From positions 180,325-244,324 of the forward strand of contig NZ_CANKYW010000007.1 of the NCBI RefSeq assembly GCF_947488135.1: DNA of 64,000 nucleotides. The letters run 5' to 3'. The notes beneath the pieces are model-generated. The model made no database searches, was not told the DNA's origin, and saw nothing but the letters and a program-made list of their open reading frames with translations. This stretch comes from an uncultured Marivita sp. GTDB lineage: Bacteria; Pseudomonadota; Alphaproteobacteria; Rhodobacterales; Rhodobacteraceae. Shown here one piece after another: positions 26,065 through 34,695 of this stretch; position 1 is the first letter of the stretch, and each line of letters begins with the position of its first letter. The position numbers were made by a program, and so were the translations under genes.

Positions 26065-27125
26065 CAGGCTGCCACCTTTCTGATCCATTGGTCCACGGCC
26101 ACGGCGGCGATGATGAGCACGCCGATGAGCAGGTAGGTCCATTGCGCATCCGCTCCGGCCAGGCGCAGGCCGAGGGTGAAGACGCCGACGATCAGCGCCC
26201 CGAAGAACGTCCCGAGGATCGACCCCCGGCCGCCAAAGAGCGAAATACCCCCGATCACCACCGCAGTGATGCTTTCGATATTGAGCAATTGTCCCGAGGT
26301 CGGCGACACCGACCCGATCCGTCCGATCAGGGCCCAACCGGCGAAGGCGCAAATCAGACCGGCCAGCGCGTAGACCGAAATCAGCGTGCGTTTGACGTCG
26401 ACGCCCGACAGCTCTGCCGCCTCGGGGTCATCGCCCACGGCGTAGACATGCCGTCCCCAGGCCGTGTGTTTGAGCACGTAAGCCAGGACCAGCACCAGAA
26501 CCACCATGAAGACGACACCTATGGTGAACACGGCCCCGCCGATATTAAACTTGTTGCCCATGAGTTGCAGCAGCGGCGCCTGCTCCGCGATCTCCTGCGA
26601 CCGGATGGTTTCGTTCTGCGAATAGAGGAAATTCGCCGCCAGCACGATCTGCCACATGCCAAGTGTCACGATGAACGGCGGCAGTTTCATCCGCGCAACC
26701 AGCCAGCCGTTCAGCGCGCCGATGGCGGTGCCGAAGGCCAGTCCGCAGGCCACGGCGATGCTGGGCGGCAGACCGTAGCGGAAGGTGAATTGCCCCATCA
26801 CCACCGACGATATCACCGCGATGGCCCCGACGCTGAGGTCGATGCCCGCGGTCAGAATGACCAGCGATTGCGCGGCGGCGACGATGCCGACGATCTGCAC
26901 CTGTTGCAGGATCAGCGTCAGCGCGAAGGGCGAAAAGAACCGCGATCCCAGCGCAAGGCCGAAGATGATGATCGCGCTGAGCAGGACGATCAGCGGCACC
27001 AGCGCGGGTGTGGTGTGCAAGGCGTGGTGAAACCGGTCGATCAGGCCTTTGTTGCGCCCGGCAAAGGATGCGATGTCCGCATTCGCCTTGCCGACGACCG
27101 TTTCGTAATTGTCCGATGGTGGCAT
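26064..27125 (-). CDS. frcC: Fructose-type ABC transporter permease
   Basis: A 353-aa BPD_transp_2 permease with roughly ten hydrophobic segments, ILTAGIDLSVGAIAVISSVVMG and the family loop IGALNGWLVARMKLPPFIVTLG, then GGISLFGGRGSILGTFFGALIVG near the end. The ribosome site GGAGGG is 6 nt before the ATG. Middle gene of frcB-frcC-frcA; a stem-loop separates it from frcB. Confidence 0.9.
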   Translation of the reverse strand: MPPSDNYETVVGKANADIASFAGRNKGLIDRFHHALHTTPALVPLIVLLSAIIIFGLALGSRFFSPFALTLILQQVQIVGIVAAAQSLVILTAGIDLSVGAIAVISSVVMGQFTFRYGLPPSIAVACGLAFGTAIGALNGWLVARMKLPPFIVTLGMWQIVLAANFLYSQNETIRSQEIAEQAPLLQLMGNKFNIGGAVFTIGVVFMVVLVLVLAYVLKHTAWGRHVYAVGDDPEAAELSGVDVKRTLISVYALAGLICAFAGWALIGRIGSVSPTSGQLLNIESITAVVIGGISLFGGRGSILGTFFGALIVGVFTLGLRLAGADAQWTYLLIGVLIIAAVAVDQWIRKVAA

Positions 27126-27166
27126 GAGAACCCTCCCTCACGAAGAAGCTGGCCGTTCTTGTGAAA

Positions 27167-27187
27167 AGGGCGGGTCGACCCCGCCCT
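27167..27187 (-). terminator. Intra-operon hairpin between frcB and frcC
   Basis: AGGGCGGG (27167-27174), TCGA loop and CCCCGCCCT (27179-27187). It follows the frcB stop by about 33 bp and is followed on the minus strand by TTTTCAC. It probably lowers permease/ATPase expression relative to the binding protein. Confidence 0.6.
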
Positions 27188-27219
27188 CTCCACGACTGTT
27201 CCGTCTCGGGCGAGTCGGT

Positions 27220-28239
27220 TCAACCCCAGCAGAGCTCCATGCCTTCGTCGGTGTCGATGGACTCGACCCCGTCGACCGGCTGATCGGTCACAAGGGCGAC
27301 ACCGGTGTCGAAGAAATCCTTGCCCTCGGTCGCGGATGGCTTGGTGCCGTCTTCGGCCCATTTCGCGATCGCCTCGATGCCGAGCGATGCCATCAGCAGC
27401 GGGTATTGCTGCGAGGTGGCGCCGATCACGCCGTCCTTGACGTTCTGCACGCCGGGGCAGCCGCCATCGACCGACACGATCAACACGTCGTTTTCACGAC
27501 CGATGGACTTGAGCGCCTCGTAGGCCCCCGCCGCCGCCGGTTCGTTGATCGTGTGCACGACATTGATGGTCGGGTCTTTCGCGAGCAGGTTCTCCATCGC
27601 GCGGCGTCCGCCCTCTTCGTTGCCGTCGGTCACGTCAGAGCCGACGATGCGCGGATCGCTTTCGTCCCCGATCACGTTCGGATCGTTGAGATCGATGCCG
27701 AAGCCCTGAAGGAAGCCCTGGTTGCGCAGCACGTCCACGGTCGGCTGGCTGACATTCAGGTCGAGCGTGGCGATGCGGGCGTTCTCTGCCTCGTCACCCA
27801 GTGCGGCGGCGGCCCATTGGCCAATCAGCTCACCGGCACGGAAGTTGTCGGTGGCGAAGGTCATGTCGGCGGCATCGATCGGATCGAGCGGCGTGTCGAG
27901 CGCGATCACGAGAATGCCCGCATCACGCGCCTGCTGGACGACCGGCACGATGGAAGATGTGTCGGATGGCGTGAGCAGGATGCCCTTGGCACCGCTGGCG
28001 ATGCAGGTTTCGATTGCTGCGACCTGGGCTTCGTGGTCGCCGTCGATCTTGCCGGCGTAGCTGTTCAGCGTGATGCCAAGTTCTTCTGCCTTTGCAGCCG
28101 CACCTTCACGCATCTTCACGAAGAACGGGTTGGTGTCGGTCTTGGTGATCAGGCACGCGCTGACGCCGTGGGATTCGGCAAAGGCGGCACCGGACATGGA
28201 GGCCAATGCGATGGCCGAGCTCAACAGTAGTTTCTTCAT
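27220..28239 (-). CDS. frcB: Fructose-type ABC transporter binding protein
   Basis: A 339-aa sugar-binding protein with Sec signal peptide ([21 protein letters not shown]) behind GGGAGGAAACC. Mature domain shows the family's [35 protein letters not shown] and [14 protein letters not shown]. First gene of the frcBCA operon; the promoter region shared with the divergent ROK regulator holds an AT-rich palindrome. Confidence 0.92.
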   Translation of the reverse strand: MKKLLLSSAIALASMSGAAFAESHGVSACLITKTDTNPFFVKMREGAAAKAEELGITLNSYAGKIDGDHEAQVAAIETCIASGAKGILLTPSDTSSIVPVVQQARDAGILVIALDTPLDPIDAADMTFATDNFRAGELIGQWAAAALGDEAENARIATLDLNVSQPTVDVLRNQGFLQGFGIDLNDPNVIGDESDPRIVGSDVTDGNEEGGRRAMENLLAKDPTINVVHTINEPAAAGAYEALKSIGRENDVLIVSVDGGCPGVQNVKDGVIGATSQQYPLLMASLGIEAIAKWAEDGTKPSATEGKDFFDTGVALVTDQPVDGVESIDTDEGMELCWG

Positions 28240-28360
28240 GGTTTCCTCCCAGAAATCCTTGATTTGCAATCTTTCGGACCAAAGTCGATCCGCTCCCCCC
28301 TGCCTGCGTGAGCGCTACAGGTTGGGCTGAAAAGGCCAGATATCCGCGCGCCTGTCAATA

Positions 28361-28381
28361 AATAAATAAACTTTATTTATT
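28361..28381. promoter_or_regulatory. AT-only palindromic operator between frcB and the ROK regulator
   Basis: AATAAATAAA (28361-28370), C, TTTATTTATT (28372-28381): a perfect 10-bp inverted repeat in otherwise GC-rich DNA, 53 bp before the ROK gene start. Probable ROK-regulator operator controlling both divergent promoters. Confidence 0.65.
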
Positions 28382-28433
28382 AAATAATCTCTGCCATCTT
28401 ACCTTCGAAGGCTTCGCGGGATAACGTCGCGCC

Positions 28434-29633
28434 ATGGATGGTGGAAAGATCAGAACGGCCAGTGGCGGCGTGAACCAGAGCGGGGTGCGCAACCACAACG
28501 AACGCCTGCTTCTGTCGATGCTCCAGCGCCGTGGCCCGATGCCCGGAATTGAACTCGCTCGACTGACCGGCCTGTCGCCGCAAACCGTGTCGGTTATCTT
28601 CCGAAAACTCGAACAGGACGGCTTTTTGCGCCGTGGCGAGCCGATGCGCGGCAAGGTCGGCAAACCATCGATCCCGATGGAGCTTTCGCCGGATGGCGTG
28701 CTGTCCCTGGGTCTCAAGATCGGTCGGCGCAGCGCGGATCTGCTCTTGCTGGATTTCACCGGCAATGTGCGCGCGCAGGTCTCCACCGCCTACTCCTACC
28801 CCCTGCCCGACGAGGTGTTTTCCTTTCTCGAAACGGGCATGGCAACGCTCCTCAGCGATCTGGACTCGGAGGCGCGCGACCGCGTGTGCGGGATCGGCAT
28901 CGCCGCTCCGTTCGAGCTTTGGAAATGGAACGACCTGATCGGCGCGCCGTCGCAGCGGTTCAAATCCTGGAAGGATCTCGACTACGCCGAGATGGTGGCC
29001 CCCTTCAGTGACCTGCCCGTGTTCCCGGTCAATGACGCCACCGCCGCCTGCCGGGCCGAACATCTTTACGGGCGCAATCACGGGTTTCGGGATTACGCCT
29101 ATTTCTTCATCGGCTCTTTCGTCGGCGGCGGCGTCGTGGTCAACGATACGGTATTCGAAGGCAACCAGGGCAACGCCGGCGCGCTGGGGTCTCTGCGCAG
29201 CACCGGACCTTTGGGCGAAAGTCAGCAACTGATCGACGTGGCCTCGATCCATCTTCTGGAAGAGCGCCTTGTGCAGGCGGGCATCGACCCGCGCGTGTTG
29301 TGGAATCAGCCACAGGACTGGCGCGACCTGGCCCGCTATGTCGATCCGTGGATCGGTGAGACGGCACAGGAGTTGGCCAAGGCGTCGCTCTCGGTCTGCG
29401 CCGTGATCGATTTCGAGGCCGTGCTGATCGACGGCGCCTTCCCTGAACCCGTCCGCACCGAGTTAGTGGAAAGGGTCCGCCGCTACCTCGTCAATCAGGA
29501 CACGCGCGGCCTGATCCCGCCGTTGATCGAACCGGGGAGCATCGGCGGCAACGCCCGCGCCATCGGAGCCGCCAGCAGCCCGATCTTCACGCAGTTCCTG
29601 CTCAACACCAATGCGGGGCTTGCAGCCGTCTGA
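28434..29633 (+). CDS. ROK-family transcriptional regulator, probable regulator of frcBCA
   Basis: This 399-aa protein joins an N-terminal winged helix (NERLLLSMLQRRGPMPGIELAR, LTGLSPQTVSVIFRKLEQDG) to a ROK sugar-kinase-like domain (GIGIAAPFELW, YFFIGSFVGGGVVVND). The usual ROK zinc motif CxCGxxGCxE is absent: the corresponding stretch reads GSLRSTGPLGES, so it is a non-zinc variant. Divergent to frcB, with an AT-rich palindrome between them. It is likely to repress sugar uptake until the sugar binds. Confidence 0.87.
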   Translation: MDGGKIRTASGGVNQSGVRNHNERLLLSMLQRRGPMPGIELARLTGLSPQTVSVIFRKLEQDGFLRRGEPMRGKVGKPSIPMELSPDGVLSLGLKIGRRSADLLLLDFTGNVRAQVSTAYSYPLPDEVFSFLETGMATLLSDLDSEARDRVCGIGIAAPFELWKWNDLIGAPSQRFKSWKDLDYAEMVAPFSDLPVFPVNDATAACRAEHLYGRNHGFRDYAYFFIGSFVGGGVVVNDTVFEGNQGNAGALGSLRSTGPLGESQQLIDVASIHLLEERLVQAGIDPRVLWNQPQDWRDLARYVDPWIGETAQELAKASLSVCAVIDFEAVLIDGAFPEPVRTELVERVRRYLVNQDTRGLIPPLIEPGSIGGNARAIGAASSPIFTQFLLNTNAGLAAV

Positions 29634-29642
29634 TCCGGCGCC

Positions 29643-29906
29643 TCAACTCCGCCGACCTTTCCAACCGCCGCGCCGACGCGGTGCAGTCGCGGAGGTCCGT
29701 CCTTCGGTCAGCACCTCCGTCATCGGGTGGCCCTCGACGCCGTGCCGCTCCAACAGCGTTCCGATCAGCACCGCCGTATCCGCGTCCACCGGCACCGCGA
29801 GTGCCCAGTCAAGGAAGATCGACCGGCATTCCTCGTAGGTGATCCCGTCGATCTTGTACGCCTCCGCGATCAGACCCTTGGGATCGGTGGCATCCCCCTT
29901 GCGCAT
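29643..29906 (-). CDS. Conserved small hypothetical protein downstream of glnE
   Basis: An 87-aa protein, acidic helical N-half (GLIAEAYKIDGITYEECRSIFLDWALAVP) and a basic Arg/Gly tail (RRRGGWKGRRS). Start codon follows the glnE stop by 3 nt with GAGGAGG as ribosome site, so translation depends on glnE. I recall similar small proteins after glnE in Rhodobacteraceae but know no function. Confidence 0.75.
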   Translation of the reverse strand: MRKGDATDPKGLIAEAYKIDGITYEECRSIFLDWALAVPVDADTAVLIGTLLERHGVEGHPMTEVLTEGRTSATAPRRRGGWKGRRS

Positions 29907-29909
29907 CGC

Positions 29910-32702
29910 CTAGGCCTCCTCGGTCACGTCGGGCAGCACACGGCGGATCACCTCGGCGGCGTGACGCGTCTTCTGGTCCAGCAGCTCCTGCAACCCGTCG
30001 ATGCTGTCCGTGCCGGTGATCCGGCAAAGGAATTCCGACGCCGCGCTGGTGTCGCGTTCGGGCGTCACCGTGGTTTCCGAGATCAGCCGCGACCCGATTT
30101 GCAGCGACCAGCACAGCCGATACGCTTCTGACAGCGCCTCCGCGTCCTCGGACGTCAACCATCCGCAGTCCGCGCCGCGCGCCAGCGCATCCGGCACGGT
30201 GCCCAAGGGCTGGCCCGCAAGTACCGCCGCCGCCTGCGCCACAAGTTCGATGTCCTGCAACCGCCCCTGCCCCAGCTTGGCATCCCACGGATCGCCGCCC
30301 CCCTTGGCCGCCGCGATCCGGTTGCGCATGATCGCCACCTCGCGCAAGACGGCGTCCTGTTCGGTCGGGGCCAACAGGACCTCTGCCTGCACCTGCGCCA
30401 CATCGCGCGCCACGGGACCAGGCCCGGCAACGCAGCGCGCGCGGGTCAGGGCCAGATGTTCCCAGACCCAAGCGTCGTTCTTCTGGTAGGTGCGGAACGA
30501 CGCCAGACTGGTCGCCACCGGCCCCTGATTGCCCGAAGGACGCAGGCGCATGTCGATCTCGTAGATCCGCCCCTCGGCCATCGGCGCGGTCACGGCGGTG
30601 ATCAACGCCTGCGTCAGTCGCGCGTAATAGGGGCGTGTCGCCAGCGGGCGTCGGCCCTCGGACATCTCGGCCTCGCCGGGATCGTAGATCACGATCAGGT
30701 CCAGATCGGACCGCGAGTGCAGCCGCCGCGATCCGAGACTTCCCATGCCCACGACGACCGCCCCGCGCCCCGGACAGGGGCCGTGCTTGCGGGCGAATTC
30801 GGTATGGACCTCGGGGGCCAGCGCGCCCAGCGTCGCATCGGCCAGATCGGCATATTGCGCGCCGGCCTCCTCGGCCCCGATCAATCCGCGCAGCAGGTGG
30901 ACGCCGATACGGAAATGCCATTCCTTGCCCCAGCGCCGGGCAGTGTTCAGCTTGTTCTCGTAATCGCCCTCGCGCGCCAGAAGATCGCTCAAGGCGCCGC
31001 GCAACACCTCCTGCCCCGGCCAGTCGGCAAAGAAATCCCCGCCGATCACCGCGTCGAACACCGACGCATTGCGCGACAGGTATTTCGCCAGTTCGGGAGA
31101 CACGCCGACAATGTCGATCAAAAGGTCGATCAGCTGCGGATTGGCCTCGAAGAGCGAGAACACCTGCACACCGGCAGGCAGCCCGCTCAGGAAGCCGTCA
31201 AAGGCCGAAAGCGCATCCATCGGGTGCGAGGTCTTGGCGAGCCGTCCAAGGATCTCGGGCTTCAGCCGTTCGAAAATGCCGCTTCCCCGCGCCGACCGCA
31301 GCGCGGGATAGGTGCGCCAACGGCTGACGATCTCGGAGTTCTCGAGCTCATCCGGCACGGCGCTCGCCCGCGATGGGGCACTGTCTCCGCCGAAGAACCC
31401 TTCGGTCAACGTGTGCACCTCTTCCAGCCGCTCGGTCAGGCTCCGCTGGAGCGTGTCGCGATCGGTGCCCATGAAGGCCGCAAGCCGGTCAAAGCCAGCT
31501 TTGGATTTGGGCAGGTCGTGCGTCTGCGCATCGCGCAGCATCTGCACCCGGTGTTCCACCTCGCGATGCGCGCGGTAATGTGTGGTCAGGGTCTCGGCCA
31601 CGTCCTGCGGTACCCAGCCCTTGTCGGCCAGAACCGCCAGCCCCGGCACGGTGCCGCGCACCCGCAGGTCGGGATCGCGGCCGCCCGCGATGATCTGCCG
31701 GGTCTGGGTGAAGAACTCGATCTCGCGAATGCCGCCGCGTCCGAGCTTCATATTGTGTCCCGGCAACGTGATCGGCCCTGCCAGCCCCTTGTGATCGCGG
31801 ATCTTGCGCACCATGTCATGCGCGTCTTCGATGGCGGCGAAATCCAGATGCTTGCGCCAGACGAAGGGTGTCAGCGTCTTGAGAAACTTCTGCCCCGCCA
31901 CGGTATCCCCGGCGCAGGCCCGCGCCTTGATATAGGCGGCGCGTTCCCATGTCCGACCGAGGCTTTCGTAATACCGCTCCGCCGCCTCCATGGCGAGGCA
32001 TACTGGCGTGACCGACGGATCAGGCCGCAGCCGCAAGTCGGTGCGGAACACGTAGCCTTCGCCGGTGATGTCGCTCAGCATCGCACACATCTTGCGGGTG
32101 GCGCGGACAAAGCTGGAGCGGGCCTCGTGATAGTCATCTGGTTCGAACCGGGTTTCGTCGAAAAGACAGATCAGGTCCACGTCCGAGCTGTAATTCAGCT
32201 CTCCCCCGCCCATCTTGCCCATCGCGAGCGCCACCATGCCGCCTGCCACTTCGGCGTCGTCTTCGGTCTGGCCCGGCAGCTTGCCGCGCTTGATCTCGTG
32301 GCGGATGGTGGCGCGCAGGGCCAGATGCACCGCGAGGTCGGCAAAATCGGTCAGCGCCTGCGTGACCGTCTCGAGCGGCCAGACACCGGCGAGATCGGCC
32401 AACCCGGTCAAGAGCGCCACGCGCCGCTTGGCCTGCCGCAGCCGCGAGGGCAAGGCATCGGGCGCGGTACCTCGCAGCCCCGTATGTTCATCGGTCAGGG
32501 CGGTTTCGGGATCGTCGAGCGCCCGCTCGAGCCAGTCGCTTTCCTTTTCGGTCAGGGACTTGAGATAGGGGCTGCACCCGCACGCCCCGTCGATCAGATT
32601 GGCCACATCAGCGGTGGCCCAGGGTGCCGCGGCAAGCGCATCGGCGCCCTGCTCAGGATCAAAGGCATACGGAAGACGGGAGATGCGGCTGGCAAAGGTC
32701 AT
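29910..32702 (-). CDS. glnE: Bifunctional glutamine synthetase adenylyltransferase/adenylyl-removing enzyme
   Basis: A 930-aa protein with the two GlnE nucleotidyltransferase halves: GGGELNYSSDVDLICLFDE near residue 170 (adenylyl-removing) and GSLGSRRLHSRSDLDLIVIYDP near 690 (adenylyltransferase), each followed by a PII-receptor-like helical domain (LGRGGIREIEFFTQTRQI; KLGQGRLQDIELVAQA). It sets glutamine synthetase activity according to nitrogen status. I choose the start at 32702 (MTFASRISRLPYAFDP); the frame extends to 32747. Its GC-rich antisense strand carries an 807-codon shadow frame. Confidence 0.95.
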   Translation of the reverse strand: MTFASRISRLPYAFDPEQGADALAAAPWATADVANLIDGACGCSPYLKSLTEKESDWLERALDDPETALTDEHTGLRGTAPDALPSRLRQAKRRVALLTGLADLAGVWPLETVTQALTDFADLAVHLALRATIRHEIKRGKLPGQTEDDAEVAGGMVALAMGKMGGGELNYSSDVDLICLFDETRFEPDDYHEARSSFVRATRKMCAMLSDITGEGYVFRTDLRLRPDPSVTPVCLAMEAAERYYESLGRTWERAAYIKARACAGDTVAGQKFLKTLTPFVWRKHLDFAAIEDAHDMVRKIRDHKGLAGPITLPGHNMKLGRGGIREIEFFTQTRQIIAGGRDPDLRVRGTVPGLAVLADKGWVPQDVAETLTTHYRAHREVEHRVQMLRDAQTHDLPKSKAGFDRLAAFMGTDRDTLQRSLTERLEEVHTLTEGFFGGDSAPSRASAVPDELENSEIVSRWRTYPALRSARGSGIFERLKPEILGRLAKTSHPMDALSAFDGFLSGLPAGVQVFSLFEANPQLIDLLIDIVGVSPELAKYLSRNASVFDAVIGGDFFADWPGQEVLRGALSDLLAREGDYENKLNTARRWGKEWHFRIGVHLLRGLIGAEEAGAQYADLADATLGALAPEVHTEFARKHGPCPGRGAVVVGMGSLGSRRLHSRSDLDLIVIYDPGEAEMSEGRRPLATRPYYARLTQALITAVTAPMAEGRIYEIDMRLRPSGNQGPVATSLASFRTYQKNDAWVWEHLALTRARCVAGPGPVARDVAQVQAEVLLAPTEQDAVLREVAIMRNRIAAAKGGGDPWDAKLGQGRLQDIELVAQAAAVLAGQPLGTVPDALARGADCGWLTSEDAEALSEAYRLCWSLQIGSRLISETTVTPERDTSAASEFLCRITGTDSIDGLQELLDQKTRHAAEVIRRVLPDVTEEA

Positions 32703-32766
32703 GACCGCAGATGGCCACGGGTTTCGGCAAAGTGCAATGGGGCGCAACGGACACGCGTCTGCGTCG

Positions 32767-32870
32767 TCCTCGGGCTTGACCCGAGGAACTGTTGGACACG
32801 TTTCATCGTCATCCTCGGGCTTGACCCGAGGATCTCTTCGGCTTGCGGTCCTCGGGTCAAGCCCGAGGAT
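32767..32870. repeat. Second cluster of dispersed palindromic repeats
   Basis: Three units of TCCTCGGG-N5-CCCGAGGA: 32767-32787, 32811-32833 and 32848-32870. The first two carry loop CTTGA, the third TCAAG, i.e. inverted orientation. Same family as at 7111-7219. Located upstream of glnE. Confidence 0.9.
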
Positions 32871-33133
32871 GACGGTTGATTTGAAGAAGAAGCGGCGCCG
32901 CTCTGTGGCCTGACCGTTCTCTCATTCTGCCGGGGCTGCCCCCGTGACCTGTGCCCCTTTCGGGGCCTTCGTGAAACCGGTTTCTCATGGTCGCCCCGAT
33001 TAGGGGATCAAGAGAGGGTCAGTTCTGTGGTGTCGCGGCATGGGAGTGACCCTTCCCGCTCAAAAGCTTTTGTGCCGGGGAAGGTGCGTCACGGCCGTTA
33101 ATGACATGGAAATCCGGCGTTCGCTACGTGACC
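32871..33133. other. Intergenic stretch between glnE and the ketosynthase gene
   Basis: Together with the flanking repeats this makes about 480 bp without a gene. I see GGGGCTGCCCCCG and CCTTTCGGGGCC-type short hairpins and an A/G-rich segment, but no credible ORF. It probably holds the glnE promoter. Confidence 0.5.
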
Positions 33134-33175
33134 AGAGCCTTCGAAGGCTCTCGCCTGCATTTTCGAAAATGCAGG
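33134..33175. repeat. Two adjacent perfect palindromes centred on TTCGAA
   Basis: AGAGCCTTCGAAGGCTCT (33134-33151) and, two bases later, CCTGCATTTTC/GAAAATGCAGG (33154-33164/33165-33175). They follow the ketosynthase stop directly and may terminate it. Confidence 0.8.
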
Positions 33176-33180
33176 TCCGC

Positions 33181-34389
33181 TCAGACCCGCCGCAGCGCCA
33201 GAACCGCGTTGAGCCCGCCGAAGGCGAAGGCGTTGGACAGGGCCACGTCCACCTTGGCGTCGCGCGCAACGTTGGGCACCACGTCGAGCGCGCATTCGGG
33301 GTCCGGTTCCTCGTAACCGATGGTGGGCGCCACCACGCCATCGCGCAGGGCCATGATACAGGCCAGAAGCTCGATCGCGCCGGTGCCGCCGATGCAATGG
33401 CCGTGCATGGATTTGGTGGACGAGATCATCAGCCGGTCGGCATGGGCCCCGAACACGTCCGCCACCGCCGCGCATTCGGTCTTGTCGTTCGCCGCCGTGC
33501 CGGTGCCGTGGGCGTTGATGTAGCCCACGTCCTCGGGGTTCAGCTTCGCGTCGTGCAACGCCCCGGCAATGGCGCGCGCGGCGCCGTTTTTGGATGGCAT
33601 CACGATGTCCGACGCGTCCGAGGTCATGGCGAACCCGACCACCTCGGCCAGGATATCCGCGCCGCGCTTGCGGGCATGCTCGTACTCTTCGAACACGAAA
33701 ACGCCTGCCCCTTCGCCCTGTACCATGCCGTTGCGATTGGCGCTGAAAGGGCGGCAGGCGTCCTTGGACATGACGCGCAGCCCTTCCCACGCCTTCACAC
33801 CGCCGAAACACAGCATGGATTCCGACCCGCCCGTGATCATCACCGGCGTCGATCCGCCATGCACCATCTGAAACGCCTGCGACATGGCGTGATTGGAGGA
33901 CGCGCAGGCGGTTGAGACGGTGAAGCTTGGCCCTTTGAGGTTGAACTCCATCGACACGTGGGACGCGGCGGCGTTGTTCATCAGCTTCGGGACGACAAAG
34001 GGATGCACCCGGTTCTTGCCGTCCTCGTAGACGCTGCGGTAATTCTCATCCAGCGTGGTCATCCCGCCACCGGAATTGCCCAGCACGACACCCGAGCGCG
34101 CGGCCAATTCGCCCGAGAACTCCAACCCGGCTTGCGCCAGCGCCTCGCGTGCGGCGATCAGGGTGAACTGGGTGAAGCGGTCGTACAGCGACAATTGCTG
34201 CCGGTTGAAGAGCTTGGTTTCGTCGAAATCATGCACTTGCGCGCCGATCTGGATGGCCAGACGCTCCACGTCCTGAAACGACAGCGGCCCGATCCCGCAG
34301 CGCCCTTCGCGCATCGCCTCCAGCGTGTCCGGCACGTTCAGCCCCAGCGCGTTGACGGTGCCTGCCCCGGTGATGACCACGCGCTTCAT
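33181..34389 (-). CDS. Beta-ketoacyl-ACP synthase (KAS II/FabF-like)
   Basis: A 402-aa thiolase-fold condensing enzyme. Active-site Cys162 in TVSTACASSNHA, histidines in NAHGTGTAANDK and STKSMHGHCIGGTGA, and the C-terminal SNAFAFGGLNAVLAL are all present, so it should be catalytically competent. It elongates acyl-ACP with malonyl-ACP. It follows its own acyl carrier protein gene by 6 nt, which in turn follows lpxD, so it probably serves a dedicated acyl chain (lipid A or another envelope lipid) rather than bulk fatty acid synthesis. That role is inference. Confidence 0.88.
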   Translation of the reverse strand: MKRVVITGAGTVNALGLNVPDTLEAMREGRCGIGPLSFQDVERLAIQIGAQVHDFDETKLFNRQQLSLYDRFTQFTLIAAREALAQAGLEFSGELAARSGVVLGNSGGGMTTLDENYRSVYEDGKNRVHPFVVPKLMNNAAASHVSMEFNLKGPSFTVSTACASSNHAMSQAFQMVHGGSTPVMITGGSESMLCFGGVKAWEGLRVMSKDACRPFSANRNGMVQGEGAGVFVFEEYEHARKRGADILAEVVGFAMTSDASDIVMPSKNGAARAIAGALHDAKLNPEDVGYINAHGTGTAANDKTECAAVADVFGAHADRLMISSTKSMHGHCIGGTGAIELLACIMALRDGVVAPTIGYEEPDPECALDVVPNVARDAKVDVALSNAFAFGGLNAVLALRRV

Positions 34390-34395
34390 GGGTGA

Positions 34396-34656
34396 TCAGC
34401 CCTTTTGCCGGGCGATGAGGCCCTCGACCCCGGCGACAACGGAGGCCACGGAGGAGATGTCGAAATCGCTCTTGCCCGGTTCATTGGCGTTGAACGGCAC
34501 GTCGATGTCGAACTCTTCTTCCAGCGCGAAGATACATTCCACGAGCCCCATGCTGTCGATGCCCAGATCCTGCATCGTATCCGTCATGGACACGTCCGAC
34601 GGTTCGATCATGGCCTGTTCCGCAATGATGCGTATGACCCTGTCCTGCACGCTCAT
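34396..34656 (-). CDS. Acyl carrier protein (specialised)
   Basis: An 86-aa four-helix carrier with the phosphopantetheine site LGIDSMGLVE (Ser35), the loop DTMQDLGIDSMG and an acidic helix II (VECIFALEEEFDIDVPF). Differs from housekeeping AcpP in length and sequence. Sits between lpxD and a ketosynthase gene in one minus-strand operon. Confidence 0.9.
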   Translation of the reverse strand: MSVQDRVIRIIAEQAMIEPSDVSMTDTMQDLGIDSMGLVECIFALEEEFDIDVPFNANEPGKSDFDISSVASVVAGVEGLIARQKG

Positions 34657-34695
34657 CTGCTTATCCCGGAAGCTGGTTGCGTTTCCGCCCGTGAT

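Noticed and set aside
30456..32879. 807-codon plus-strand ORF opposite glnE
   Set aside because: Composition is the GC-frame mirror of glnE; the glnE strand has two recognisable nucleotidyltransferase domains and this strand has none.
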